From Azolla caroliniana (Eukaryota > Polypodiophyta): a stretch of 64,000 bases of DNA. The stretch lies in contig JBHGNT010000010.1 in the NCBI GenBank assembly GCA_043228905.1, forward strand, positions 9,920,001-9,984,000, written 5' to 3'. A model generated the notes under the pieces. That model was not told the origin of the DNA. It worked only from the letters and a program-made list of their open reading frames with translations, and ran no database searches. Both the position numbers and the translations under genes were made by a program. Of this stretch, positions 10,374 through 22,722 are shown piece by piece (positions within the stretch are counted from its first letter, which is position 1; every line of letters starts with the position of its first letter).

Positions 10374-11090
10374 CAATACCGAGATGTCGACTCATCAAAG
10401 ACGACATCCCTACTCAATTGTACCTTCTTGGTGGAGGGGTTGAAACACTTATAGACTTTTTTCTCGAGTGAGCACCCTACGAGTATACATTTCTCAGACT
10501 TCGAATCGAGCTTTTGTCGCTTCTCGTTGGGAATATAGACATATGCTATTGAACCGAATATCCTGACATGGGATAGATCCAGTTTCTTCCCATAGAACTT
10601 TTCATAGGGGGTAACATAGTGCACTCTTGATGTTGTGCAACGATTCATCAAATAGACGTCTGTCTTTGCCGCTTCAATCCAATATGATTTTGGCAGATGT
10701 TTCTCGTTCATCAGTCCAATATGATTTTGGCAGATGTATCTCGTTCATCATTTCCCTTGCCATCTCGAGTATGTGTCGGTTCTTGTGTTCGGCTACCATT
10801 CTACTGAGGTGTATGTTGATAGGTAAACTCCCACCGAATTCCTTCTTGTTGAACGTATGTTGTAAAGGCGTCAGAAAAATACTCCTTGTCGTCGTCCGAT
10901 CGAAGGCATCAGACATGCCGACCGGTTTCCTTTTCAATTTTGTTTTTGAACTTTTGGAAGTGTCCGAACACTTTGCTCTTTTGCCACATAGGGTAGATCC
11001 AGGTATGTCTGGAGAAGTCGTCGATGAATGTTACGTAGTATCGGCAACCACTAAATGTTGTCGTTTGGGTTGGTCCCTAAACATCTGAAT
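10374..11090 (-). pseudogene. Copia integrase (Co2), broken
   Basis: The C-terminal part reads SYWIEAAKTDVYLMNRC, TPYEKFYGKKLDLSHVRIFG and the beta-strand region KCILVGCSLEKKVYKCFNP (minus frame 10711-10370). Further right, 10937-10674 contains KNRHILEMAREMMNE, the segment that follows the catalytic Glu in copia integrases, and earlier degenerate core sequence reaches about 11090. A 37-bp direct duplication at 10678-10751 (tccaatatgattttggcag repeated) breaks the frame. The match to Co4 at 38040-38330 is clear. Confidence 0.8.
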
Positions 11091-11303
11091 GTATTACATC
11101 CAGCATCCCTTTGCTTATATTCTTGTCTTTTGGGAATGTTATATTCCTTTGCTTATCTGGCCAACTGAGACCAAGTTCTTTGTTATTGTATGAACATGCA
11201 GAACGTTGTTGATGTAGGTTTGGTTGCCTTCTTTCCCAAATGGGACATTGCCGACATGTTGAATGGGGTGCATTGTATCATCTCCAGTTTCCACATAGTC
11301 GTG

Positions 11304-12539
11304 TCATTTGGGCTTTCGTAGCTCCTTGAACCAATCCTCATGGGATGTCATGTGGTTGGATGCAGCCGAGTCGACAAAACATACATCTTCTAGTTTGGAG
11401 GTGTTGGTTGGGTTGGAGGCTCTCATCAAGTTCGCTCTGTGCATCATCACAAACATTCCGCCATGATTGTCATAGTCGGAGTTGGAGGTGTAGTTTGTGA
11501 GTTGTCGACTTGTGGAGGCCGACACACTCTTTGTTTTCCGACACTCTGCCTCATAGTGGCCAAATTTACCATAGTATCTGCACTAGGCAGGATTTTTTTG
11601 CCGACTGGGTCTGGCCTGATTGCTCCTCCCTCTTCCAAAAGCTCTGCTTCATGCGTTCAAAACGTCTTGTCGGTAGTAGAAGTTATGTTCTCGGGGTTGC
11701 TCTTGGTTGTGTTAGCCTTGGCCGACTCACTTTTCATTTTCTGACACTTTGCCTCATAGTGGCTGAATTTACCACAATATTCGCATTGGGCAAGATTGTT
11801 TTGTTGGCATGGTCCGACCTGATTAAAACATTTGGACGCTCTGCCTCGCATGTTCGAAACATCTTGTCGGTAGTAGAAGTTATGTGCTCAAGGTTGCTCT
11901 TGGTTGTGTCAGCCTTGGCCAAATCAGCCTCTTCTTCCATGACCTTGTCCTCTTCCTCATCAAAGTTCGAATAGAGAATTTTTCCTTCTTGTGCATTGCT
12001 TCTTGTTCGAACATGCTTTTCCTCGACCAACAGTACCATTGACTGGAGATCGAAGGAGGGAGGATTCTCCCTTGTGAGGACGGCCGACCGAATGGCACCA
12101 TTTCATCATCATCAATGCAAACATTGATCGACCCAAGGGCATCACACAAATCCTTGATTTTAAAACTGTAGTACCGATTGACATGTCCCTCTGTTGTATA
12201 CCGTTCAACTCTTCACGGAATTGAAGCTTTCTTGTGGTGGTATTGGCCACGAAAATCTTCTTGAGGTTCCCCCATACCTCCTTCGGCATTTTGGCCTCTC
12301 GAATAGCCGAGCATGTGATCATGGATGCATGATGCAAGGCAGTACAACACATGATTTGCCGCTTGCTCCCAAGTTGGGTAGTCGGCATATGTTGGGTTGG
12401 GTTGATTCTCGTTTTCTCCTTCGACATAACTCCAAAAGCCTTGGCCGACAAGGTATTGGTGCATCTTGTACTCCCAAGATGCAAAGTTGTTTTTGTCAAG
12501 CTTCTCGGTAGGAAGAGTGCTTCCCATCTGAGTGGTCAT
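11304..12539 (-). pseudogene. Copia gag and protease start (Co2), frameshifted
   Basis: Starts at ATG 12539 with MGSTLPTEKLDKNNFASWEYKMHQYL, the N-terminal gag (DUF4219/UBN2-type) pattern, followed by YLVGQGFWSYVEGE and a Trp/Cys-rich helix region. Several frameshifts follow. Two CCHC zinc-knuckle regions occur (see repeat 11518-11925); the better one reads CEYCGKFSHYEAKC. The protease entry VDSAASNHMTSHEDWF is at 11304-11390, where the catalytic Asp is kept. The start was chosen because it follows the primer site at normal spacing and matches the Co4 gag start. Confidence 0.8.
11518..11925 (-). repeat. Duplicated zinc-knuckle segment in copia gag (about 205 bp, twice)
   Basis: Landmarks recur in both halves: gcctcatagtggc at 11548 and 11751, cggtagtagaagttatgt at 11671 and 11878, then gttgctcttggttgtgt. 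The spacing is 203-207 bp. Each half includes a CCHC-type motif. The copies differ by many substitutions, so the duplication is old. Confidence 0.85.
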
Positions 12540-12674
12540 TGTCGAACTTCTTCTGCTTATCTTCTTTGATGCGAACTGTGCAAGTTGCTGCTACAACAAT
12601 GAACCGGTTCTTTCCGAACGTGGGATTGATCACAACACACACAGAGGTGATGGGCTTGGATCAAGCTACCACGC

Positions 12675-12686
12675 GCTCTGATACCA
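12675..12686 (-). other. Primer-binding site for tRNA-iMet (Co2)
   Basis: The minus strand reads TGGTATCAGAGC, the standard copia primer site complementary to the 3' end of initiator tRNA-Met, directly abutting the LTR that starts at 12687. Confidence 0.92.
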
Positions 12687-13050
12687 TGTAAAGCAATCGG
12701 ATGGATGATTCTGTGCAACCGAAGAATTATGTGCGTGTGTGGAGAGAGAGAGAGAGAGATACAAACAGACAGACAGAAAAATTGAAAATTGTATTAACAA
12801 GGAGACCAGAATAACCAACACTGTTACAAAGAGAAGGAGAATGTGCTTATGTAGTCACCTTCTCTCTAAGTTCTCTCACTAGTACCGCCTCTTGGGAAAG
12901 AGGTCGTGTCTTAACTACTTAAAGAATATGTGTCATAGGACATTAACTTCTATGACACACTAGTTACTATACAAGGAGGTGGGGTATTTACACACTTGAG
13001 TATCCTAGAGTGTGTTCCCACTCACGGGAAGTTGAGTTTGATTCTCAACA
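12687..13050 (-). repeat. 5' LTR of copia Co2
   Basis: The plus strand runs from tgtaaagcaatcgg, next to the primer site, to gtttgattctcaaca. On the minus strand it therefore starts TGTTGAGAATC and ends TTTACA, with short inverted ends. It contains a GA-rich run near 12740 and is about 364 bp. Its ends match the LTRs of Co1 and Co4. Confidence 0.9.
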
Positions 13051-13230
13051 ATGAGAAATAAACATTATACACCCTCCTATGTCTTGCAATAGAACCACTT
13101 TACATTGAGATCATGGCCCTTGAAAGGATTGTCAAACACATTCTTAAGTTTCAAAAAAGTCCCTCTCCTCAAATTCTTGAAATCATATAGGAAACAAGAA
13201 AAAAGGTCCAAAAACATATAAAAGAACATT

Positions 13231-13488
13231 TTAGGGTTTGGTTAGTCGATTCAAACCTTGGTATTGGTGGCCAACACAAATATGCAAGGTTCCATCTGTC
13301 TTTCCAAAATATAGGATAGGACCCTCAACAAGAGACTTGAAATGATAGGTGACCAAATTGTCATCGATGTAGCACTTGAGGACTTTGAGCTTTGACTCAG
13401 AAAGGATATAGATTTGGCCAAAAGGGGTTGAGGTGCCAAGCAATAGATCAATCCTACAAACATAGATAATGCTCGAGAAACCGATCAA
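13231..13488 (-). pseudogene. Gypsy reverse-transcriptase relic
   Basis: The minus frame keeps the N-terminal RT arrangement of Gy2: PFGQIYILSESKLKVLKCYI corresponds to [20 protein letters not shown], followed by a degraded form of '[25 protein letters not shown]' (PILYFGKTDGTLHIC ... GLNRLT). Key Lys and Asp residues are changed. It is an isolated fragment; 13051-13230 next to it shows nothing recognisable. Confidence 0.7.
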
Positions 13489-15779
13489 AATTCCTCTTTA
13501 TGGACACACCCATGAAAGTTTTTTACTTAAGTCAAATGCATGGCAAGCAAGGCGATCGTTTAGGCGACATTCAGGCTTACTTGCAAACAGGGTTGGGGAT
13601 GAGTGGGCAATTGGCAGCGCTATTATAAATATTGCAATTGTGTGTCGCAACCGCCGAGGTTCTGTGACTTGGGGATGATTGGTATGACAAGGCATAATCG
13701 CAAATGGTGCAATGGCAAGAAAATGAGATAGATGCGTTGTTGAGAAAAGAAAATTAATTGATTTAAAACACTTATAATATTTGTTTGCCAAAAGTTGTTT
13801 TGGCAAGACTTGACCTAACTCCTCCCCTTTTGGGATAAAGGCTTTTGTGGTAAATCACTTCAACCTTTTTATTCCTTTCTTATTTTTTTATTTTTCCTAT
13901 TTACTATTTTTATCTTACAAAACTCATTTACCAAAATAAATTGCTTTGGAAAAATTCAAACTCGCAACCTCTCCTTAAGGAGTGTTTTTTAGACCTTCCT
14001 TAAGGTGGTTTGTTCACTGTTTCACGCATGACAGTTGTGTTCTTTTGTTAAATTTTAAATCTCCATTATAAAATTATGCCTTTTGACAAATTACAAAATT
14101 ATCCTTATTTTATCTCGACCTCTTCCCTCCGACATAATTACATTTTTGTCCTTAACAATCTTGAACCTAGCATGATCCTTCTGGAGACTATATCTTGGGC
14201 TTCCGAACTCCAATTCATGAACTATAAAACCGTATGTGCTCCTATTGCAAGCTCCTGGTGGTGGGACAATATCATTTTTAACACTTCACATTGGTTTGAT
14301 ATCATGAAGCCTCAACTTCACAACCGTGCAATAAATGCACCAATTATAGAAATGGATTATAGTGAAGTAAGGGCATGAGAGGGAGCAAAAACAAATATCA
14401 ATGTAAAGAATGGATCCTATGTCTGGGTTCTCCATAGTATAGGTAGAGATTGTTATCTTGATGATTTTCTTGTTGGCTATATGTCTTGTTATCTTTATGA
14501 TGTGAGCAACTAGAATCAAAACCTATCTATCTCCTCGGGTGATCAAAACTATTAACTAGCGTGTAGTTTACCAATGTTGGAGGCATCATTGGTGTTAGCA
14601 TTGGTTGTTGTCACATCATACAACATTGCTAATGCCACACTAAGGGTGAATACTTAGATATTCTAAAGTCAAGTAATTTTTTACATCAGTTTGGATCCCA
14701 CCACACAAATGTTTGGGGAGAGCTTCGTAATCCAATTGGCATGGGTTACCTAAGTTGAACGACATAAAGATGTTATACTACGCATGGGCTACATAACACC
14801 ACATTACCCAAAGGCACCCTACACACCTTTCTATCCTTAATGTCTACTTGTTGAAGATGAAGAGGCAAATTCGATGAAAGTTCTAAACTAAATGCTTATA
14901 TTCTAAGTCCTTTTCTGTCCATGACCTCTTTTATACACTTAGGAATGAATGAGAGTAGAAGATAAGAGTAAGATAAAGGAATAACAAAAAAACAAAATGT
15001 CATTAGAGCTTAACACGTGCTATGTAGAAATAATAACATAATTCCTTTCTACATTCCATACCCCTTTTACACAAGCACCACAAAAAGTTTATATCGGTAT
15101 ATATGATGGATGAGCTACTATCCCATACTTTAGCTTTAATGTTCTGCTCATTATGCCACTTGAACATAGGTCATTTTCCTTTCTAAAGTTTTAGAATTCC
15201 TATTAAGGTATTATCTATGTTTTCTACCAATATTAAAATGATGGCATTTTGGCTATTTCACACACACTTAATGGCCAACAACACTTCCCCCACCTTGTGC
15301 ACCAATTTTTGCCTTTGTATGTATCTCTCCACCAAGAATTGTTGACCATACCTCCATACAAGAAATGGCCATGACAATATGCCTATTAGGATTGACAAAA
15401 TTCCTTATTGCCTTTGAATTAGAACATCATGAATCCAATTCTTCCACAAGGCAAAGTCTTCGTATAAAAATTCCACTTTTGGAAAAAAAAAAATCCAAAT
15501 GTACAATAGTTCTCTTTGCAAAGCTCTCAACTCAAACACACAAGAGCACACACAAATACCCAAAAGCCACAAGTTCTTCATATATACTTGGCCTATTGAG
15601 TGGTGCAATTGGCATCCCCCATATTTACATCGCATTATTCCTATGATCGCCCTATTGATTAAAAACCTAGAATGATGCCACACATAGTTCCATATATGGT
15701 TTATCACTTGTTCAATCAAAAATGATTTGTCAAGAAGGTTCTTTGCAATTGGTTGATTTTCATCATAGACCCAACTAAA
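13489..15779. other. 2.3 kb without a recognisable gene
   Basis: AT-rich DNA with many stops. The longest frames (plus 14076-14378 and minus 15405-15791) have no recognisable motif and no supporting splice or start context. The region lies between two gypsy RT relics and is probably old transposon DNA. Confidence 0.5.
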
Positions 15780-16420
15780 TGATTGTCCCAAACAAATGGT
15801 TGTTTCCTCTTATCCCAAAGTTGTAGGAGCTAATCCAAGTCACATGCTAATTCACAAATATTGATCCCAAATGCATACAATCTTGTTAGATCTCACAAAG
15901 GTGTCGAATTGAAGAGAATGTTTTGTACTCAATCTTGGTCATCTTAAGAACACAATTATTTTATTAGGGTTCACTAATGTTCCTACAATTTTCTAACATA
16001 TACTTGGTGATATATTGTAAGAAAATTTCAGATCTTTGGATTACCTTACAACTCATCCAACACTCAAAAAAGTCATTTCAACATCCACATCAAGGTGCAA
16101 TGGTGGGGATTTTATCCATTGCCCCAACACAATGATTGTCCCAAAGAAATGCCTTTTTTGTCTTGCCCCAAAGTTGTGGTAACAAGTCCAAGTCAATGTT
16201 TTTCTACAAATATTGATATTCTTTGATGCATACAATATTATTAGACCTTATGAAGGTGATGAATCAAACACAACGTTTTGTACTCAATATTGGTCAGCTT
16301 GAGTACACAATTATACTTTTCGGGCTCACCAATGTTCCTACAATTTTCCAACATATGGCTAATGATATCTTTCGGATATTTGTCAAATTACATTACAGCT
16401 CATCAAGTTGTTTTATTACA
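15780..16420 (+). pseudogene. Two tandem copies of a decayed gypsy RT segment
   Basis: The same about 350-bp segment occurs twice (tgattgtcccaaa at 15780 and 16132; ttttgtactcaat.ttggtca in both; tcac.aatgttcctacaattttc in both). Each decodes to a degraded RT palm region: the second gives GLTNVPTIFQHMANDIFR, where Gy2 has [18 protein letters not shown]. Neither copy has a full open frame. Confidence 0.72.
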
Positions 16421-17232
16421 TTCAACAGGTTTTTTCTTTTATCTCACTCAGCTCCATACATGATTACTAAGGGTGAAACTTGTTCTGAGGTATCTTTGCA
16501 TTAAGATATATATAGAAAAATTATAAAACCAGTTTATAAAATTTATCTGTGATGAATTGTATCAAATACACGTCTGTTAATGATTCCAATAACATGAATT
16601 CAATTAGGTTCATGCCTATGGGAAAGATTGGGAAATAAATGCTACAAGCTATGAGATATGTGAGCTAGATACACAATTTTACTATAATAAATACCTACAA
16701 TCACCCCAAGATAAATTAGGAACGTGTTTCCCATCTGCTTTACCTCTTCAGCTAGTGAAAACTGATAATGTGACAGCCCGAAAACATCATTCGATGTATT
16801 CATCACTCTTTAAGTGATCCTAGGGTTTGAACCATTTTCCGATTTGAGCTTCATTTTCCACTGTACACCATTGATGTAATTTCACAAGGGAGCATCACCA
16901 TTTTGTATTATTTAGGTACAAGATGCTCATCTTCTGGCCAAGGAATTGTCATTTTATGTACCGAGTTTTGGCACCATAGGCCACCTTGGCCTTAAGGAGA
17001 CTCGGTAATCCTTCTTTCAGTTGTCTCCTTTGTCGTGGTGGTGTTTCATTGCAGAAATCACATAGATATCAAAGTTTATTGATTATATGAGCTTTGATTG
17101 AGTTTTAATAGCTCCAATGAGAAATAACTAGTGCTGAAACACGCACACACACTCATTCACAAGATGATGTACTTGGAAATGGAGGGTGTTAATATCATGT
17201 GAATATCATGTGATGATTGTGTGTGAGGAGAA
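16421..17232. other. 3' flank of the sigma-factor gene
   Basis: No coding frame. At 16769 the plus strand reads TGTGACAGCCCGAAAAC, which resembles the start of some gypsy (Tekay/Del-type) LTRs, but no partner or coding part follows. The portion nearest 17232 would be the 3' UTR of the minus-strand sigma gene. Confidence 0.35.
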
Positions 17233-20200
17233 TCAGCATGTGAGAGGAGCATGAAAATCAATTTTGCGGCCAACAGCAACAAGCTTGTGCATAGCACAAT
17301 CTTCTATCTGCCGGATTCGCTCCCTTGAGATCCCAAACCTATGAAAATATCAAAAGAGAATGAAACAGAATATATTAAATAGCACTTCCGCATTGTGTCA
17401 ATTGATGTTTTTTTCTTAGATACAGACCCATTTTCCTTTGATTTATTGTAGCTGCTAATGCTGCTGCTTTTGTTCAGATTAGTATATTTACCTGTGGCTG
17501 ATCTTTCGGAGGGACAGTGCCTTCCCATCTGCATGGCCCAGCCCATAATGAAGCCGCACAATCTCTCGCTCTCGTTGATTCAGCATCTTACCCAATAAAT
17601 CATCCACATCCTCCTGACACAAAAGAATGCCAGCTTCATAATACTAACCCATTTTTCATGTGTACAGTACTAACAGGCCATAAACAAAGCATGAAAAATG
17701 ATATAAAATGTACTACAATACTCACTCTCATGCTTTTTTTCTCAACCAGCACCCAAGGGTCGCTTTCAGGATGAGTATCTGCAACATACTAATGTAACAG
17801 AAAACAGAGTGAGATAAGCCTTCACTGCATTTCAAACACGCAACAAATAAGTACATTCATAATAGGTGTAAAAAGAAGGGTGTGCCACTGATATGAAAAT
17901 TCCCTAAACAACTGCAAAGAGGAGTGTGAAGTAAATTTTTGCTCGTAAAAAAAGACCATGGCAAATACATTGGATGCTAAGGTGTATAAGAATAAAGCAC
18001 GATATGAAAGGTTCAAGAGTTAAAAGACGACGGAACTTGAAGGGATATAAAGTTGGAGGCGTTTTTGAAATGTAGAAAAAGCAACAAAAAAGACACAGAA
18101 AAAAGGCAGAAAAAGCAAGGCAAAGAAAAAAGCTCATAACTTCTTCATCTCAGATCCAAATTTCAAAAGAAAATATTCGTAAGAAAGCTGATGAAGAGAG
18201 ATTTCTTGTATGATAGATTTGGGATGACAAAGCAAAAATAGTGATATAAAGAAACACCTCACATAAACTCGAGGATATGTAAAAAGAAAGAAAAGAAAAG
18301 AAAAAAGCAAGAGTAACGCAACTAAAAACCTATAAATAGGAATGTATTCTTCACAATTAGGGGGGAGAAAGAATAAGAAGGCTAGAAGAAGTGAAGGGAG
18401 TCTTAGTAGAAGAAAGAGAGAAGAAGGAAAGACTATTATTGACAAGTGTGATTGAGATTAACATAGTTCTTTGGTGGGGTTATTCTTTTTAGAGTCCGAG
18501 AAGATTGTATTGTTTTCCTAATAGTATATTGAAGTATTCTTTTCTCTTCCTCTTCTCTTCTCTATCATTTTTCTATCTCTCCTCATCAAGGAGAATTACA
18601 GAATAGAATATCCCTTTTGACAGATATGATTCACAATACCATGTCAACCATGCCAATGAGTCCCAATGTCCACGAAAATGGCAAACAACCTTGAAGCAAT
18701 TGAGACAACACTTCACATGCTTTCGCTTGTTTGGTCTGATATGCCATTTTGGTCTCTTAAAAGACGTTAATATATCTTTCTTTCTTCTTTCTTTCTCTCT
18801 GGGTTCAGCATATGACCTTCGAGTGTCCGTCCAGGTTCACTTGCCAACTAGCATGCGTCCATCCCTCTTTTTTCTCCTTCTTTTGCACTGGTTATTGCAT
18901 TTATACAATATGTAACGAAACAAAAGGTGAATATGGTGCATAACAAGAGTGCAAGTGGCCACCTCTTCTAGATGGTGGATGTACTTCTTATGCTGAGACA
19001 TTAGAGGAATTGTTCCAGTGTAACCACAAGACATGATATTGAACATGAAAAAATGCATTGTGCAAAGCTACAGGATGCACGATGGGTATTAGCATAAAGA
19101 GGGATGTAAAAGGGCCACCTCATAATGTATATTTCGATGATGAGTATAAGGCAGCCAAACACAAACTAAAGGCCACTTATGAATATACCAAAAGGCGCAT
19201 GGACAAATGTACCAAAGGAATTCAAACAACCTCAAAGGAAAGAAACAAAGACAATCTGAACATGATAAAGAGACATAAAATCCATTAAATCTTCAAAAAA
19301 GGATGCCAAAGGGGCATGGAGAGCTATCAATGGAAAGTTCCTGGAACCCAAAAGGACAGTTCTACTCAGCTGAAATCTAGGCATATATGGAACAATTATA
19401 AATGAAGAATGAAAGATCCATGATTGACATGTTTCTCTTCATGCACATAGAAGCTTTTGAGAATGAGGTAATGAGAACTGTGAAAAAAATTCAAAATGGA
19501 ACGGCAGCAGAAATGTGATTGGCCCAGTGGTGAAATAATGGATACATGCATTATTAAATCAAGCAATAGCCCAAGTTTTCGTCAAGATTGCCAAGATGAT
19601 TGGATCAAAACATACATGGGGGGAATAGAAAGCAGTTCACCAGCTATCACTTGAAGCCAAAGAATGGGCTTAAAAGACATCAAAAGAGTTGTTAAACAAG
19701 CAAACTTCCCGCCCAAACAAAGCACTAATGTTCATCTCAGTCATTTATGGGTCATAATGGAGGAGGGTCAACCTAAAGGACAACCTTTGTTTTTAATAGA
19801 TTTCAGGAACTCTTTCAACACAATCCGAAAGACAAAGGTACAGGAAACATTGGAGGAACTTCGCCAACACAAATGAAAGCAATAGTGGCCTGGTTATACT
19901 CGCAAGTAAGATGCAGGTTGTAGAGAAACATAGGCTTTTCAAGAGAGTTCATGAGCAACATGAGAGTGAACAAGGATGTCCTCTATCACCTACTCTATTT
20001 ACCCTATGCATTGACCAGCTAAAAGTATTCATTGAAGAAGCCTTGGGAGAACATGAGGAAAACCAACCATTGGAAACTTAGAACTATAATAGCTTCTCAT
20101 TTACGTTGACACTGTTAAAGTTTCAGCATATTTTCATCTGACAATGCAAAAGCTATTATATATGAAGCATAGGTTCTGTATGCATAGAGGCCTTGCAGTG

Positions 20201-22686
20201 AACATGGCTAAGACCAAAGTTAATCGTAGATTTGTCTTAGATCTTGAAGGAAGGCATACATACACTATGCAAGGTGTCCTTAGAACAAAATGGTCCCCAT
20301 CGCTTTGCTTTATCAAAGGATAACATTCTTTTTGTGGCCTGCGAGAACAAATTACAAATATATACAAACTTGACAAATTACCAGAAGTGGTTATAACCCA
20401 TTAAGCATAGAGCAAGATTGGATTTACCTTTAATGCAACAGTCACAGTTTCCTCTGGCATGTTTACAGCATGGGAAAGACTCTGCACAGTGCCCCACAAT
20501 GATTTATGTTATCCTTCATAATCTGAAAGACCTTTTACATACTTTTATTAAACCCCTTAAAAATCAATAGCCATTCTTACAGAAGCATGGAATGCACTCA
20601 TCAACTATATAGAACACTGATTTGAAGTTTTGGCTGTGACATAGGATTCTCTTGGGTTCAAACCAAATATGAACATTATTGGTTGGCATACATTTCACAA
20701 GTTTGCACAAGTTCCTCAGAGTATTTTATCTTGCCTGCTAACTGATAGCTTCTCTAAGCAAATGGCAATGTCAATCCCCTTTTCAAAACCTAACAGTTGA
20801 AAACAATACCATTGCCTTCCTTGGCCAATGGTAACAAATAAAAAGGCTACTTGTACATTCGTAAGCCAACATGATCAAACAATGGTTATTTTGATTGGAA
20901 CTCTTGTTATTTAGTTCAGAACTAGTATGTTAAGTTAACTACCTGAACTCAAGAGCACAATTTCTGAAAGAGAGAATAAACTTCCAAACATACCTTTACA
21001 GAAATAGGTTTTCTATCCATTGTCAATGCTTGAGCAGCCTTGTTGATAACACCTAGCCTATTATGAATATGTGCAGGCAATCTTACAGTCCTCGATTGCC
21101 CTGCTAAAGCACGAGTTATGCCCTGTAAGATTAAGGTGGGCCAGACCATCATTAGCAAGGACTCACATAAAATATTAGCCAACTAATGCCAACAAAAACC
21201 TGTTCAAAAATCATACTTGCCAAATCCACCAGTGCACATAAGTAGACAACCTGAAACCTTTTGTATGATCAAACTTTTCCAGTCCTCGTATAAGCCCAAC
21301 AGCACCTTCCTATGAATATATTACATAGCTATAAACACGCAGAGAAGGAAAACGAAATACAAACTAGTGGCTAAGCTGATATCATTATACCTGTACAAGC
21401 TCCGAAAAGCTCAATCCATGGCCAGTATATTTATTTGCAACAGAAAATACAAGCCGCATATTTGAGACCAACAATTGGTCTCGTGCACGGTCCGCCTCCA
21501 AGATTTTACCTTGCACTTGTATGAAGGACATGTTTACAGTTGAAGCCCATACACCATCAGAGGGTTCACTTCCAATGATTTGAGTGAGCCTGCAACCCAA
21601 CTCCCTTTCCATTTGAGAAATTGCACATGTGAAAAGTGAAACTAGGATATGCATTCAGCAGAAAGAAAAAACTAGAAACACAAAGACCTAAACTGTAACA
21701 ATGTTACGAGCATATCCACAATTAATGTGTTGATAATGGATAAAAAAGTTGAAATAAGGCTGGACAAAGGCCGAATTGGCGAGTAAGTAAAAGCGAGTCT
21801 AAATATAGCTACGGTCTTTGTAGGTCCGTGGGATTTTTCTATTTTCCCTAAGGATAGTGGTGGCATTGGCCAACTACACCCCTCACTGCAAAACCCAAGC
21901 CCATCATTTATCATGCTAAATTTGTCATAATTGATGGATTAGGTAATAATCCAATCCACGTTACAAACCTATCATTATCTAAATGAGCAAAACCGCGCTG
22001 CAATCTTACTTTGTTCTTACTGACTTGAGGTTCAAGCCTGCTTTCAGCTTCTTGGAAAGAATGATTTCCTCCTCTTTAGTCAGCAGCTCTCTGGTGCCTT
22101 TCAGACCCAAGGTTGTGACTGAAGCAAGAGCCGCGTCTATCCAGGTGGACGGTCCACCCTCCCCAGAAACAAGTGGCCGTACCCTAGAACAGGATGTCAA
22201 TGGCAAAGAGTTCATTACTTGGTTGCCTTCATTACTGCTGTCTTCAAAATTCTCTTTCTTCTTCGTCGTCTTCTTCTTCTTGTTCCTCCTTTTGTGATTC
22301 CGTGAGCTTAGAAGACGGCGTTCACGTGCCGATTTGCGGCCTGAAGAAACACAAATGTCTTGTTCACCACTTTCAGATGCCCATTGAGTCTCCAGCAAAG
22401 ACCTCTGCAGCTCGGTCAGCATCTGAAACCATGGAGATTCGGTCGGGATGGGAAGCATGTGCGCCTCTCTGTCTCTCTCCAGCCCAAAACCATAGCTCCT
22501 CCTCCTCCTCGCTGATGAACAAGCATCCAAAGTAGGCGTGAGTGGAGATGGAAATGGGGATGAAGAAGGTGGAATCAGCCTTTCCCCTTGAGTTTTAACA
22601 GAGCAGGCGACGATGATGAATCTATGAGACGGAAGCGTGGTGGGGAAGACTCTATCGCAAGGATTCTCCGCATGAATGTACCCACC

Positions 22687-22722
<36 letters not shown>

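Larger units (their letters stand above)
10121..13050 (-). mobile_element. Ty1/copia element Co2, 3'-truncated
   Basis: On the minus strand: a complete 5' LTR (12687-13050), a tRNA-iMet primer site (12675-12686), gag from ATG 12539, zinc knuckle region (duplicated, 11518-11925), protease (11304-11525), integrase (about 11090-10374). RT and RNase H are missing. The coding parts match Co4 closely in arrangement (KNRHI.E.A..MMNE; SYW.EAA.TDVYLMN). Numerous frameshifts show that it is dead. Confidence 0.82.

Noticed and set aside
15405-15791. 128-codon minus-strand frame
   Set aside because: No recognisable domain, AT-driven composition and no splice or start support.
17904-18137. Candidate for the missing sigma exon (RRLLTLE on the minus strand)
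   Set aside because: It lacks the SLD motif and adequate splice sites in the right phase, so I could not support it.
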